Source of the DNA: Candidatus Aenigmatarchaeota archaeon
GTDB lineage: Archaea > Aenigmatarchaeota > Aenigmatarchaeia > GW2011-AR5
DNA length: 36,900 nt
Assembly (NCBI GenBank): GCA_018304585.1
Contig: JAGVVY010000018.1
Location: forward strand, 1-36,900
Direction of reading: 5' to 3'
Part shown: positions 22,118 to 31,650 of the stretch, one piece after another
How positions within the stretch are numbered: the first letter of the stretch is position 1
Layout: each line of letters begins with the position of its first letter
Notes under the pieces: model-generated
What the model was told of the DNA's origin: nothing
Seen by the model: only the letters and a program-made list of their open reading frames with translations
Databases searched by the model: none
Translations under genes and position numbers: made by a program

Positions 22118-23293
22118 TCACAGGCGGATTATCTTTCCCGGGAACGTGACGCCATCAAAGGGCGTCCAGCCGCACTTCGTCTTCATGTCGCCGTTCCTTA
22201 TGACGGTTTCGCCCTCCGTGCCAAGGATGGTAAATTTTGCCGGAAACCCTTCTGCTATGCGGCCGCCGGCTATGCTGAAAAATCTCGCCGCGTTATAGCT
22301 TGTTATTTTTGCGGCTGCGGCCGGGCTGACGTATTTCGCCCGCAGGAGCCATAGAACGAAGTTGCCGTAAGTGTCAAGCCCCGGCATCCCTGAGGGCGGA
22401 TCGGAAGAAAGCTTCTCGGCCATAGTATGGGGCGCATGATCCGTTGCCAGCATGCATTCGCCCCGTCGGACGGAGTCAACCAAGGCTGCACTGTCAGCGC
22501 GGCTACGCAAAGGCGGATTCACTTTGAACAACGGACCTGCTGCGCTTTCCCTGTTGAAATAAAGATGATGCGGCGTTATCTCGTGCATGAGATTACTTTC
22601 TCTGACGGCTGCCAGCCCTTCTTTTGTCGATACATGAGCTATATTTCCGTTTACATGGGTTTTTCTTATCAAATCAGCTGCTTTCACTATCGCTGAAACC
22701 TCGGATTCGGGGGGCCGGGCGTCGCCGTGAAATTCGCTTTGCGTGAAAAGCGCCTCGTCCTCGCAGTGGAACGTCACAGGCTTGCCTGTAGCCGCTATGA
22801 TCCGGCACGCTTTCTCGGCATTCTCCCGGTCAAGCATCATGCCGCCCGTGCTCTTGGCCGTGTAAATCTTGTATCCCACGGCAAGCCTTGCGTTTTCCCG
22901 TATAAGATCGATATTTCCAACCCCTGCAAAATGGCGCACGTCCACCTTCGCTTTTCGCGCAAGCGCAACTTTCCTCAGCAGCCTTTCAGGCGTTGTCACG
23001 GGTTCGGGAAGGTTGGGCATGTCAAGCACCGTATGAACTCCTCCATTGAGCGCAGCCTCGCTGCCTGTAAGAAAATCTTCCTTGTGCTCCCATCCGGGCT
23101 CGCGCAAATGAACGTGCGGGTCTATGAATGCCGGAAAGATATAATGATCCTGCAATATCGTGGTAATGTCAGGAGAACGCAATTCCTTGCCTGAAACCTT
23201 CCGGATTATTCCTCCATTTATGCCTACGTAAGCTTCCTGAACGCTGGTAACAGGATCGACTATCCTGCCGTGTATGACCCGGTCGTAATCCAT
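22118..23293 (-). CDS. pyrC: dihydroorotase
   Basis: A 391-residue enzyme of pyrimidine synthesis that cyclises carbamoyl aspartate to dihydroorotate. The amidohydrolase signatures are present: DPHVHLREPG (metal-binding HxH), GYKIYTAKSTGG, HCEDE, IAHVSTKEG and ATDHAPHT. This is the class I pattern seen in many archaea and Gram-positive bacteria. A longer frame reaches 23527, but ATG 23293 lies 22-29 bp after a TATA box (23315-23322) and begins the conserved part (MDYDRVIHGRIVDP). Its operon neighbours are separate: pyrFED ends 240 bp upstream on the same strand. Confidence 0.95.
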   Translation of the reverse strand: MDYDRVIHGRIVDPVTSVQEAYVGINGGIIRKVSGKELRSPDITTILQDHYIFPAFIDPHVHLREPGWEHKEDFLTGSEAALNGGVHTVLDMPNLPEPVTTPERLLRKVALARKAKVDVRHFAGVGNIDLIRENARLAVGYKIYTAKSTGGMMLDRENAEKACRIIAATGKPVTFHCEDEALFTQSEFHGDARPPESEVSAIVKAADLIRKTHVNGNIAHVSTKEGLAAVRESNLMHEITPHHLYFNRESAAGPLFKVNPPLRSRADSAALVDSVRRGECMLATDHAPHTMAEKLSSDPPSGMPGLDTYGNFVLWLLRAKYVSPAAAAKITSYNAARFFSIAGGRIAEGFPAKFTILGTEGETVIRNGDMKTKCGWTPFDGVTFPGKIIRL

Positions 23294-23532
23294 GGGAATA
23301 ACTGTTTCTGAAACTTTATAATTGATAGTATGTTTATACTTATGGCGATTGTATGCAAATCGCGATAAACACGGAGGGAACCGCGACAAACCCCGCAACT
23401 CCTTCAGGAAGAAAAAAACGAGAATGAACGGGTTAAGCATGTTCGGGGCGGACAGGAACATCGAGAAATGGAACGAAGTGCAAGACTGCCAACTGTAACG
23501 CCCGCACGGTATCCCTGCAGTTAACACGATGC
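23294..23532. other. intergenic region between pyrD and pyrC
   Basis: This holds the pyrC TATA box (23315-23322), a short palindrome GTTTC-T-GAAAC (23303-23313) between it and the start, and AGTAT/ATACT arms just upstream. The plus strand has two short overlapping frames (about 23354-23500) with no features. I see no gene. Confidence 0.45.
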
Positions 23533-24456
23533 CTATATGACTTTGAGCTTCCCGCGAAAATCATCAAGGCGCGAATACCCTTTTCTTGCCATGAACGAAG
23601 CTAATTCGTCCTGAACCCTTGCGAAAACCGAAGGGCCTTCCTCCATGAAAGCCGTGCCTATTTGCACAGCTGATGCGCCTGCCAGTATGAACTCGAATGC
23701 GTCCCTGCCGGACGACACTCCGCCTACTCCGATGATGGGAATGTCAATCAATTCGTAAAACTTTCTCACGTTTGCAAGCGCCGTGTATTTTATGTACTTG
23801 CCTCCCAAGCCCCCGAATCCGCCCTTTGGTCTTATCACAGTAGCCTCTTTTTCTGCGTCTATTACGAGCGCATTGCCTATCGAATTGATGCAGCTAATGA
23901 ATGCAGGCTTTCGCCTTTTCAGTATGCCCGCAGCTTCCTCGAAATGCACGAAGTCGAAATACGGCGGAAGCTTTACTCCGGCAGGTTTTTTTGATATTTT
24001 CAGGGCTTCCTTGAGCACCTCGTCCATCTGGACGAAGTCATATCCTATCTGCGGCTTTCCCTTGATGTTGGGGCAGGAAAGATTCAATTCAATTGCCGAG
24101 ACTTCCGAATCGCTGAATGCCTTCAGCATCTGGATATTGTCTTCGAGGCACAGACCCGAAACGCTTGCTATCACGGGCTTGCCGAAACTTTTCAGCAAAG
24201 CGGGAAACTTCATGTATTCCTTGTACCCAAGATTGGGCAATCCCATGGAATTTATCGAGCCGCTTTCCAGCGCGCAATATCGCGGCTCCTCGTTGCCTTC
24301 CCGCGGCTCCTTTGTGCACGATTTCATGGCTATGGCGGCGGAACGCGACGCTCCTATCGCTTCCAGTTCCTTCAGCGTGACATCCTTAGGCCCTGCCGCA
24401 TTGAATATGCATGACCCAAGCTCTATGCCAGCGATTTTCACGGAAATGTCAGCCAA
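23533..24456 (-). CDS. pyrD: dihydroorotate dehydrogenase, class 1A-like
   Basis: A 307-residue flavoenzyme oxidising dihydroorotate to orotate. The catalytic segment ELNLSCPNIKGKPQIGYDF has Cys128 as the base, as in class 1 enzymes; the KGKPQ following it is typical of the fumarate-using class 1A. FMN-binding parts IIGVGGVSSGRDAFEFILAGA and VQIGTAFMEEG are intact. No pyrK-like gene (partner of class 1B) is adjacent, supporting 1A. The start overlaps the pyrE end by 8 bp, so the two are translationally coupled. Confidence 0.93.
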   Translation of the reverse strand: MADISVKIAGIELGSCIFNAAGPKDVTLKELEAIGASRSAAIAMKSCTKEPREGNEEPRYCALESGSINSMGLPNLGYKEYMKFPALLKSFGKPVIASVSGLCLEDNIQMLKAFSDSEVSAIELNLSCPNIKGKPQIGYDFVQMDEVLKEALKISKKPAGVKLPPYFDFVHFEEAAGILKRRKPAFISCINSIGNALVIDAEKEATVIRPKGGFGGLGGKYIKYTALANVRKFYELIDIPIIGVGGVSSGRDAFEFILAGASAVQIGTAFMEEGPSVFARVQDELASFMARKGYSRLDDFRGKLKVI

Positions 24457-25156
24457 GCTTTACCGCCCCGTATTTCCTGTAATATTCGATCCAGTTTATC
24501 TTGTCCTGAAGATCAAGATACTCATTCATGATGCTAAAAATGTCCTTCATCGTCAGTATCGGGAACACTTTGACGCCTGCATCTTCCAGCTGCTCCGTAG
24601 CGCTCTTTTCCTCTGCGCGCTCCGCGTCCCCGAGCCTTTCCTGCCTGTCAACGGCGAGAACAAGCCCCACGATTTTGTGTTCGCCGAGTGCCCCGAGTTT
24701 TTTCATCGCATCTGTCTTTGTGCTGCCGGTAGTTATGACATCGTCCACCATCAATATCTTCGCGCCCGGCGTGAAATGGCCCGCGCCAACTATGGCATCA
24801 TCCATCGCTTTGTCGCCGTATCCCTTGCTTTCTTTCCTGTCGTAAAGATAGCGCTTGTTCAGCCCGTGAAGCTCGTAAAGCCCTTCGCACGCGAGGCATG
24901 CGATGCTTATCCCGGCATAGGCAGGCCCGAATATGAAATCAAAGTCCTCTATCTTGCCCTCGTCAAGAAGCTGCTTGATGCGGTCGGCATAGGACTTCTT
25001 CAGTCCCTCCAACGATTCGCCGTCCGTCATGCCGCGCAGGTTTATCATGTTCGGCGAGCGCCTGCCGCTTTTGAATACGAAGAAGTCTTTTTCGTGCTGG
25101 GCCATGCGCACGGCCCCTTTCTCAAGCAGCAGCTGCAGGAAATCCCTTTTGTCCAT
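24449..25156 (-). CDS. pyrE: orotate phosphoribosyltransferase
   Basis: A 235-residue enzyme joining orotate to PRPP to give OMP. The PRPP motif KILMVDDVITTGSTKTDAM (about residues 130-148) is complete, and YLYDRKESKGYGDKA is the flexible catalytic loop with its Lys. It lies between pyrF and pyrD with a 1-bp gap and an 8-bp overlap. It is slightly longer than the common 180-215 residues because of a C-terminal extension (LDLQDKINWIEYYRKYG). Confidence 0.95.
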   Translation of the reverse strand: MDKRDFLQLLLEKGAVRMAQHEKDFFVFKSGRRSPNMINLRGMTDGESLEGLKKSYADRIKQLLDEGKIEDFDFIFGPAYAGISIACLACEGLYELHGLNKRYLYDRKESKGYGDKAMDDAIVGAGHFTPGAKILMVDDVITTGSTKTDAMKKLGALGEHKIVGLVLAVDRQERLGDAERAEEKSATEQLEDAGVKVFPILTMKDIFSIMNEYLDLQDKINWIEYYRKYGAVKLG

Positions 25157-25157
25157 G

Positions 25158-25838
25158 TCAGAACCTCTTTACTATGTTTGCGAACGCCCTTGCGCTCTCT
25201 GAAACGCTCTTTGCACCATAGATCGCCGAGCCTATTATGGCGTATGAAGGCCCGGCTATGCTTTCAAACGCCATGGCAAGATCCCCGCCCTGCGTCCCTA
25301 TTCCCGGAAAGCAGAATTTCTTTCCCGGGTACATCCCGCTTATTTCCTTCATCCTCTCGGGCTTTGTTCCAGGAACCACGAAAAAGTCCACTCCCATCGA
25401 TGCTGCCGCCGAATATATCTTTTCCGGGGCGTCCTGCCTGATATAATCGAAAAATCCCGGATGCGTCATCTCTCCACCGACCATGGGCACGACGCCGCTT
25501 TTCTGAAGCGCGGCTATCCAGCTTTTCTCGGTTTCAACGCCTGTAAAAGGAAAAAGAATGGCTGAATCAATTTTCGCGGCTTTCATCGCGTCTGCAAATT
25601 TTGCGCCCATGGCGGGTATGTCGTTGCCCGCTTTCTGGTGATCATATATAACCGGCAGCTCGCACTCATCACTGATGATTTCCATTGCATTGGCAAGGCC
25701 GAGTTCCAGGCCCATGACAAGGCCGAGCTTGTAGCCCACGATTCCGTCTATGAAACAGGTGGATGCAACAAGCTGCTTCAGCTTTCGCCCTGAAGAAATG
25801 TCGCAAGAGATTATTATGCCATGCTCCCTGTCAAACAT
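25158..25838 (-). CDS. pyrF: orotidine 5'-phosphate decarboxylase
   Basis: A 226-residue enzyme making UMP from OMP. The active-site region reads PVIYDHQKAGNDIPAMG, which contains the Asp-x-Lys-x-x-x-Asp-type charge network in its archaeal variant (DHQKAG-x-D). The phosphate-binding end PGIGTQGGD and AIIGSAIYGA are present. A TTG at 25853 is in frame, but ATG 25838 is 20-27 bp after a TATA box (25858-25865), so I use it. It is the first gene of pyrFED and divergent from map. Confidence 0.92.
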   Translation of the reverse strand: MFDREHGIIISCDISSGRKLKQLVASTCFIDGIVGYKLGLVMGLELGLANAMEIISDECELPVIYDHQKAGNDIPAMGAKFADAMKAAKIDSAILFPFTGVETEKSWIAALQKSGVVPMVGGEMTHPGFFDYIRQDAPEKIYSAAASMGVDFFVVPGTKPERMKEISGMYPGKKFCFPGIGTQGGDLAMAFESIAGPSYAIIGSAIYGAKSVSESARAFANIVKRF

Positions 25839-25911
25839 AATCTTACATCTCAAAGAATTTTTTTAAAGCCGACAAGCCGCATTTTTTAAGCTTTGCCCGT
25901 CAACTAACTCC

Positions 25912-26790
25912 ATGGACGCCGACGTGAAGGAAAAATACATCAAAGCCGGAAAGATAGCCTCGCACGTGCGGGACGCTGCCGTGAAAAAGGCAAAGCCCGG
26001 CGTGAAGCTGCTTGAGCTTGCCGAGTTCATTGAAAACGAAACGCGAAAACTCGGCGGAGAGCCTGCATTCCCGGCCAACCTTTCGCTGAACGAAATAGCA
26101 GCGCATTATACCCCTTACAAGAATGACCCGACCGCGATACCGGAAAATTCCATCCTCAAGATAGATATAGGCGTCCATGTTGACGGCTACGTTGCGGATA
26201 CGGCAAGGACCGTGGCATTTTCCGCCGCCCTGCAGAAGCTTTCAGATGCATCGCGCTTTGCCCTTGAGGAAGCGATAAAGATAGTAAAGCCGGGCGCAAG
26301 GGTCGCGGAAATATCCAGGAAGATAGAAGAGACGATAAAATCATGCGGATACAGGCCCGTCTCGAACCTTACCGGCCACGGGCTTGACAGGTATTTCCTG
26401 CACGCATCGCCCCAGATACCTAACGTAGCAGTGACCGGCGACGTGCGACTTAAGGACGGGCAGGCGATTGCAATAGAGCCCTTTGCAACGGACGGCCGCG
26501 GCTTCGTCAGGGAGTCGTCCCCGGTTCTGATATACATGCTTACCGGCAGGAAGCCCGTGCGCAACATGGATGCGCGCAAGTCCATGGAATTTGCCGATAA
26601 GTTCGGCGGCCTTCCCTTTGCAGAAAGATGGCTGCCTTTTGATTCCGTGTTCAAGTCAAGGCTTTCGCTTAGGGAACTGAAAGAAAAAGGAATACTGTAT
26701 GAATATCCGCCGCTCAAGGAAACCGGCATGGTCAGCCAGCATGAGCATACCCTGATAGTCGGGGACGAGCCCCTTGTGACCACGCTGTGA
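25912..26790 (+). CDS. map: methionine aminopeptidase, type II
   Basis: A 292-residue enzyme removing initiator methionine. Metal ligands are Asp85 and Asp96 (KIDIGVHVDGYVADTA), His156 (LTGHGLDRY), Glu189 (AIAIEPFA) and Glu278 (SQHEHT). An insertion of about 60 residues before the last ligand, containing ERWLPFDSVFKSRLSLREL, is diagnostic of the type II archaeal/eukaryotic form. The length is typical. It is divergent from pyrF with about 70 bp between starts that hold both promoters. Confidence 0.96.
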   Translation: MDADVKEKYIKAGKIASHVRDAAVKKAKPGVKLLELAEFIENETRKLGGEPAFPANLSLNEIAAHYTPYKNDPTAIPENSILKIDIGVHVDGYVADTARTVAFSAALQKLSDASRFALEEAIKIVKPGARVAEISRKIEETIKSCGYRPVSNLTGHGLDRYFLHASPQIPNVAVTGDVRLKDGQAIAIEPFATDGRGFVRESSPVLIYMLTGRKPVRNMDARKSMEFADKFGGLPFAERWLPFDSVFKSRLSLRELKEKGILYEYPPLKETGMVSQHEHTLIVGDEPLVTTL

Positions 26791-26841
26791 ATGATAAATT
26801 TGATATAAAAAGCTTGTTCATGAAATAAAATCAGTGGGAAC

Positions 26842-27375
26842 ATGATAGTGATCGTTGACAACGGGTCGGGTGCCCAGGAAATTTCGCGCTTTCTGAAATC
26901 AAAGAACGCCGTAATGAAACCTGTCGAGGCGCTGAAAGCCAAGGCCGGCGGCTACATACTGTCCGACGGTGATCCAAAAAACATGGAAGCCAATCTCGAC
27001 ATTCTTGACAAATCCGAAGTTCCTGTTTTGGGAATAGGCGCAGGCGGACTCTTCATTGGCGCAGCTTACGAAGCCGAAGTAGCCCCGATGAAATTCGCCA
27101 AGACCGAAACTGTCTTGATAAAGAAACCCTGCCCGTTAACGCTCGATATGAAAAAGAATTTCATGGCCGCCAAAGCCTCCAACTTCGGGTTCTCGTCAGT
27201 ACCTGAGAACTTCAACGTCATAGCATCATCAAAAGCCTATGAATATGAAATCCTTCAGGAAGCCGAGAACCCATTCTTTGTGGTCTGCTTCAATCCGGAA
27301 CTCGGCATGGAAGGCCGCCAGATTCTTGCAAACTTTGAGAAGTTCGTTGAAGTCTGGAAGGAGTATCACAAGTGA
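26842..27375 (+). CDS. class I glutamine amidotransferase-like protein lacking the catalytic Cys and His
   Basis: A 177-residue protein with the fold of the GMP synthase glutaminase subunit (GuaAa): MIVIVDNGSG, GGYILSDG, PVLGIG, and a C-terminal CFNPELG. The nucleophile elbow, normally GICLGHQ, reads GIGAGGL, placing Gly66 at the catalytic Cys position. The C-terminal HPE reads NPE, with Asn151 for the catalytic His; Glu153 remains. Glutamine hydrolysis should be impossible. It may be a regulatory or scaffold relative. No GMP synthase ATP-pyrophosphatase subunit is in the window. Confidence 0.78.
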   Translation: MIVIVDNGSGAQEISRFLKSKNAVMKPVEALKAKAGGYILSDGDPKNMEANLDILDKSEVPVLGIGAGGLFIGAAYEAEVAPMKFAKTETVLIKKPCPLTLDMKKNFMAAKASNFGFSSVPENFNVIASSKAYEYEILQEAENPFFVVCFNPELGMEGRQILANFEKFVEVWKEYHK

Positions 27376-27482
27376 TACAGTGATAATAACAAAGTTTTGT
27401 GCAAACACGTTGCCGCCATTTATCGCACATGCCTCGGCGACCTTTCCGATGGAAAATCCCATCAGACTATCTCAGTGATACA

Positions 27483-27921
27483 ATGAAAATAGCCCTATGT
27501 TCTCCCGAAGATTTGCCCGAATGCGCCCCTATATACGCAGAAGAATATGAAAAAGGCGTATACAAGAAGAAATGGACGGAAAGAGAAAGCTCTTATAAGG
27601 CTGAAGGAGCTTTTTTACGGAAACGAGGGATACTGTTTCGTCATGAAAGAACAGGGCAAGACAATAGGATTCATTTTCGCAAGAAGGCAGCAATGGGGCA
27701 ACGAGCACGCCGTCAACGTGGACGATATGACGATAGCCCGCGGATTTCAAGGAAAAGGGCGTGGTGCCGCTTTATGGAAATATTTTGAAAACAAAATGAA
27801 AAGCGCCGGGGTGGCTCGCATATACTTGCTTGTCCATGTAAAGTCCAGAGCCATGAAATTTCATAGGAAGAATGGCTTCTGGAAGATGGGGGACGTCCTT
27901 ATGGAAAAAATTCTGAAATAA
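27483..27921 (+). pseudogene. GNAT acetyltransferase, frameshifted
   Basis: The start MKIALCSPEDLPECAPIYAE lies in one frame, and the remainder EALIRLKELFYGNEGYCFV through the C-terminus in the next. Dropping one A from the AAA run at 27586-27588 joins them as KKWTEREALIRLKELF. The acetyl-CoA binding motif RGFQGKGRGAALW (Q/R-x-x-G-x-G) is intact, as is the late KFHRKNGF segment. The restored protein would have about 145 residues. The target of acetylation is unknown. Either a sequencing error or recent inactivation is possible. A GTGATAC stretch before ATG 27483 is a weak ribosome site. Confidence 0.75.
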
Positions 27922-27926
27922 AAGAA

Positions 27927-30194
27927 TCATCCCGTATAAATGATGTCCTCTTCCATCTTCTGCTGCTTCTTTTTCTTCATCATGGTTTCGTAATATTTGT
28001 TCATGTCTTCGCTGACGGAAGGCTTCATCTCCTTGAAGACGGCTTCAAAGTCTTTTCTTGCGACTTCCTTGGAATCTATGTCCTTTCTCATGGCGTTCAT
28101 CGCAGCCTCCCTTACGTAGGCCTCCAGATCCGCGCCGGAAAATCCTTCCGTTTCTTTCGCCAGCTTGTCAAGGCTTACGTCCTTGGTCAGCGGCATATCC
28201 TTTGTATGCACTTTCAGCACCTGAAGCCTCGCCTTTTCGTCGGGCGTGGGCACGAGTATCTGCCTGTCAAACCGCCCGGGTCTCAGAAGCGCCGGGTCCA
28301 CTATGTCCGGCCTGTTCGTCGCCGCTAATACAACGACATCATGCAGGTCTTCAAGGCCGGAGATTTCCGTCAATAGTTGCGACACCACGCGCTCCGTCAC
28401 CTGTGAGTCGCCTGAAGAGCCCCGCCTCGGCACGAGGGCGTCTATCTCGTCGAAAAATATCACGCTCGGGGATACCTGCTTCGCGCGGCGGAACACGTCG
28501 CGTATGTGCCTTTCCGATTCGCCCACCCACATCGAAAGCATCTCCGGGCCCTTGATTGAAATGAAATTGGCTCCGCTTTCGCTTGCCACGGCCTTCGCAA
28601 GCAGGGTCTTTCCGCATCCGGGCGGGCCGTAAAGCAATATGCCTGCAGGCGGCCTTATGCCGAGCCTTTTGAACGAGTCGGGATACTTCATCGGCCATTC
28701 CACCGCTTCCATAAGCGACTGTTTAACCGCGTCAAGACCTCCTATGTCCGCCCATTTTACGTTGGGCGCCTCTATCAGAACTTCCCGCATCGCAGAGGGT
28801 CCGACCATCTTGAGGGCGTAATTGAAGTCTTCGTCCGTGACCGTGAGCTTCTTTATTATTTCCGGGTCTATCGGCTTGTCTTCCTTTATCGAAGTTATAT
28901 CCGGCAGCACGCGCCTCAGCGCATGCATTGCGGCTTCCTTGCACAGCGCCTGTATGTCCGCGCCTACATAACCGTGGGTTATCCCTGCTATGTTTTCTAC
29001 GTTCACCTCTTTTGAGAGCGGCATGCCCCTTGTATGTATCTGCAATATTTCCCTTCTCCCTTCCTTGTTTGGAATGCCTATCTCTATTTCCCTGTCAAAG
29101 CGGCCGGGCCTTCTCAATGCCGGATCAAGCGCATTCGGTATGTTCGTTGCGCCTATGACTATTATCTTGCCCCTTGATTTCAGGCCGTCCATGAGCGTGA
29201 GCATCTGCGATACCACGCGCTTCTCGACTTCACCGCGCACTTCCTCGCGCTTGGGCGCTATGGCGTCTATTTCGTCAATGAAGATTATGCTCGGCGCGTT
29301 CTTCTCGGCCTGTTCAAAGACTTTGCGTATGTTCTCTTCCGATTCGCCGTAGAACTTTGACATGACTTCGGGCCCGTTTATCACGAAGAATTTGGCCCCG
29401 CTTTCGTTGGCAACGGCCTTCGCAAGCAGGGTCTTGCCCGTGCCGGGCGGACCGTGCAAAAGTATGCCTTTCGGTGGCTCTATTCCCAGGCGCTCAAAGA
29501 GCTCCGGATGCTTCAAAGGAAGCTCTATCATCTCCCTGACTTTCTTCACTTCCTCGTGCAGGCCGCCCATGTCCTCGTACGTGACTTCCGGTATCTTCCC
29601 TTCTTCCACGGGCGCGGTTGCCTGGGGCAGGAGCTCCACGTCAGTCGCGCGCGTTATTCTTACTATGCCCTTCGGTTCGCTGCTGACGACCACGAACTTC
29701 TCGTCTCCGAAAGGCGTGAACATGAAATCCCCGAAGTCCATGCCAAAGAACTGCTCGAACAGCGAGTTCTGCGACCTTCTGTCCTGGACCACCGGATTCG
29801 GTATTATGATGTCGCCCGTAAGCACGGGCCTCATCAGCAGGTTCTGCTTGAGCAGGTTGCCGCCCATGTGTATTATGATGCCCTTTCTTGCAGGCGCAAT
29901 GGTGACGGCCTTCGCTTCCTTGACTTCGCAGCGCCTTACCTTGACGGATTCGCCTATGCCTGCGGCGCAGTTCCTCCTTTCGAGCCCGTCCATTCTTATT
30001 ATGTCCAATCCTACATCTGCAGGATAAGCGCGAACCGCTATAGCGCCCGTTTTTCGCTTTCCCTCGATTTCTAAAACGTCTCCTTCGTTTATTCCTAGCC
30101 TTTTCATCTCTTTGGAGGGAATTCTCACGATGCCTCGGCCGAAATCCGCCCTTTCCGTCAGCTCGCCCACGTTAAGAACAACTTCTTCCATCAT
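27927..30194 (-). CDS. CDC48/p97-type AAA ATPase
   Basis: A 755-residue protein unfoldase. The N-domain (about 1-190; double-psi barrel part [20 protein letters not shown]) is followed by two AAA modules. D1 has GPPGTGKT (248-255) and FIDEID; D2 has GPPGCGKT (about 523-530) and FFDEID. Second-region-of-homology arginines ([25 protein letters not shown]) are present in both. The C-terminus is Lys-rich and ends EDIIYTG; Tyr is third from the end, so the strict proteasome-docking HbYX motif is not met. It uses ATP to extract and unfold proteins, probably for the proteasome. A TATA box at about 30217-30226 precedes the start. Confidence 0.97.
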   Translation of the reverse strand: MMEEVVLNVGELTERADFGRGIVRIPSKEMKRLGINEGDVLEIEGKRKTGAIAVRAYPADVGLDIIRMDGLERRNCAAGIGESVKVRRCEVKEAKAVTIAPARKGIIIHMGGNLLKQNLLMRPVLTGDIIIPNPVVQDRRSQNSLFEQFFGMDFGDFMFTPFGDEKFVVVSSEPKGIVRITRATDVELLPQATAPVEEGKIPEVTYEDMGGLHEEVKKVREMIELPLKHPELFERLGIEPPKGILLHGPPGTGKTLLAKAVANESGAKFFVINGPEVMSKFYGESEENIRKVFEQAEKNAPSIIFIDEIDAIAPKREEVRGEVEKRVVSQMLTLMDGLKSRGKIIVIGATNIPNALDPALRRPGRFDREIEIGIPNKEGRREILQIHTRGMPLSKEVNVENIAGITHGYVGADIQALCKEAAMHALRRVLPDITSIKEDKPIDPEIIKKLTVTDEDFNYALKMVGPSAMREVLIEAPNVKWADIGGLDAVKQSLMEAVEWPMKYPDSFKRLGIRPPAGILLYGPPGCGKTLLAKAVASESGANFISIKGPEMLSMWVGESERHIRDVFRRAKQVSPSVIFFDEIDALVPRRGSSGDSQVTERVVSQLLTEISGLEDLHDVVVLAATNRPDIVDPALLRPGRFDRQILVPTPDEKARLQVLKVHTKDMPLTKDVSLDKLAKETEGFSGADLEAYVREAAMNAMRKDIDSKEVARKDFEAVFKEMKPSVSEDMNKYYETMMKKKKQQKMEEDIIYTG

Positions 30195-30213
30195 TACTAT
30201 TCCCCTCCCAAAC

Positions 30214-30567
30214 TTATATATTTGTCCGATTGTTATGGCCGTGCCTTCTCGCCTTCAGCACGACGTCCATGATATCATAATCGACCTTTTCCTCCCATTC
30301 GCGGAAGAATTCCTCCATGATCCTCATGTGCTCCTTCGCCACAAGGAAAACCGAATCCGCTATCTTCTCGTGCGGAACGCTGTCCAGCAGGCCGTTGCGC
30401 CTGTACTCGTAATTCTTCCCGTTCCTCGGCACGGTCTGCTTCCAGCCGTGAAGCTTGCGGAAGAACGCTATCCTCTCGTAGTCCGATGAGAAGCGCTCCG
30501 GATTTGTACGGAAGCTTATTATGATGCATTCGCCGCCGTCCTTCCGGATTTCTATCCGTACAACCAT
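30214..30567 (-). CDS. conserved small archaeal protein, unknown function
   Basis: A 117-residue soluble protein rich in charged residues ([61 protein letters not shown]). The pattern is familiar from other archaeal genomes, but no function is known to me. It is followed by cdc48 after 19 bp; that promoter overlaps the end of this gene. It lies divergent from radB. The start at 30567 is preceded by an A/T-rich dyad (CATTA...TAATG region, about 30570-30592). Confidence 0.7.
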   Translation of the reverse strand: MVVRIEIRKDGGECIIISFRTNPERFSSDYERIAFFRKLHGWKQTVPRNGKNYEYRRNGLLDSVPHEKIADSVFLVAKEHMRIMEEFFREWEEKVDYDIMDVVLKARRHGHNNRTNI

Positions 30568-30666
30568 TTAGCATTATACGTAATGCTAAATTATTTAAAT
30601 GGTTAGGATAACGGAGAATGCTAATTTATACGCCGGTGTTTTATCCTTTCGTCCGATAAAATAACT

Positions 30667-31362
30667 ATGAAAATAGCCACAAATACGCCGCTTGACAAGA
30701 TACTGGACGACGGCATAGAGGACGACGCGATAACGAACTTGTACGGCCCGGCGGGCGTGGGCAAGACGAATATTGCAATATGCGCCGCGATACAGGCCGC
30801 GAAGGACGGCAAGCACGTCGTATATATTGACACCGAAGGCTCGTTCTCCCTTGACAGATATTTCCAGCTTGGCGGCACTGAAGAGCTGCTGAAAAACATA
30901 TCTTTCGTAGAACCCACTTCGTGGAAACAGCAGCATGCCGAGATTCTGCGCCTCGATAAAGGCATGGAGAAGAAAGGCGTCGGCCTGATAATCGTGGATT
31001 CCATCGTTTCGCTTTACAGGCTGGAGCTTGACGACAATAATTTCCAGGTCATAAACCGCCAGCTTGCAACACAGTACTCGGTGCTGTCACGCATCGCAAG
31101 GACCCTAAAGATTCCGGTCATAGTCACGAACCACGTCTACGGCATCCGCGGCGAGGGCAAAGAAGGGGAGAAAATCGAGATGACGTCGCGCACGATAAGC
31201 AAATACTGGTCAAAGGCGCTCATTGAGATAAAGAAAACCGAAGCCGCCGGCCACCGTCTCGCCGTCGTCCGCAAGCACCGCTCTGTCGCGGAAGGCAGGA
31301 GCATTGAGTTCGAGATCAAGGAAGACAGGCTGAAAGAAGTCAAGTTGCTCGGGATAATTTAG
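30667..31362 (+). CDS. radB: RadB recombinase paralogue
   Basis: A 231-residue RecA-family protein. Walker A is GPAGVGKT (27-34) and Walker B LIIVDSIVSL (about 107-116). The N-terminal helix-hairpin-helix domain of RadA is absent, and the size fits RadB, the recombination mediator of euryarchaeal and related lineages. It helps RadA in homologous recombination. A TATA-like TTTTATCC at 30640-30647 lies 20-27 bp before ATG, suggesting a leaderless mRNA. Confidence 0.93.
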   Translation: MKIATNTPLDKILDDGIEDDAITNLYGPAGVGKTNIAICAAIQAAKDGKHVVYIDTEGSFSLDRYFQLGGTEELLKNISFVEPTSWKQQHAEILRLDKGMEKKGVGLIIVDSIVSLYRLELDDNNFQVINRQLATQYSVLSRIARTLKIPVIVTNHVYGIRGEGKEGEKIEMTSRTISKYWSKALIEIKKTEAAGHRLAVVRKHRSVAEGRSIEFEIKEDRLKEVKLLGII

Positions 31363-31545
31363 GGGCATTGTTAAATCCCGGCAATGACGTGACGTTCACG
31401 CTATGTCCCGGGAGCACGAAGCGCTGCCGCGGATTATTCCGGGCGGGAAGTTTAAGGCTTTTGCCATTTCGCTTAACCTATGCGACGTATTGCGCCCATC
31501 CGCACAAATTAATATTTTCTCATAGTAATAATTTATTGATACCAA

Positions 31546-31650
31546 ATGCACGAATACATGAACGCCTTTCTGATATTCGGCGTGATAACGCTAATAGGTG
31601 GCAGCGCGATGCTGCTTGGGCTATTGTTCAAGTTCCTTCTGGGCTTATAG
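31546..31650 (+). CDS. tiny membrane protein (34 aa)
   Basis: The frame ATG 31546 to TAG 31650 encodes 34 residues that are almost one hydrophobic helix (FLIFGVITLIGG, AMLLGLLFKFLLGL). It overlaps the pyrB end on the other strand by 6 bp. An A/T-rich region at about 31507-31519 could hold a promoter. Such small helices are common in this window at gene ends. Not recognised; coding status uncertain. The preceding 180 bp after radB contain nothing I can name. Confidence 0.4.
   Translation: MHEYMNAFLIFGVITLIGGSAMLLGLLFKFLLGL

Noticed and set aside
23294-23527. N-terminal extension of dihydroorotase to 23527
   Set aside because: The extension has no family similarity and crosses the TATA box that is correctly placed for ATG 23293.
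23783-25441. 552-codon open frame on the plus strand
   Set aside because: It lies antisense to pyrD, pyrE and pyrF, whose motifs are complete; the long frame is a by-product of their codon use.
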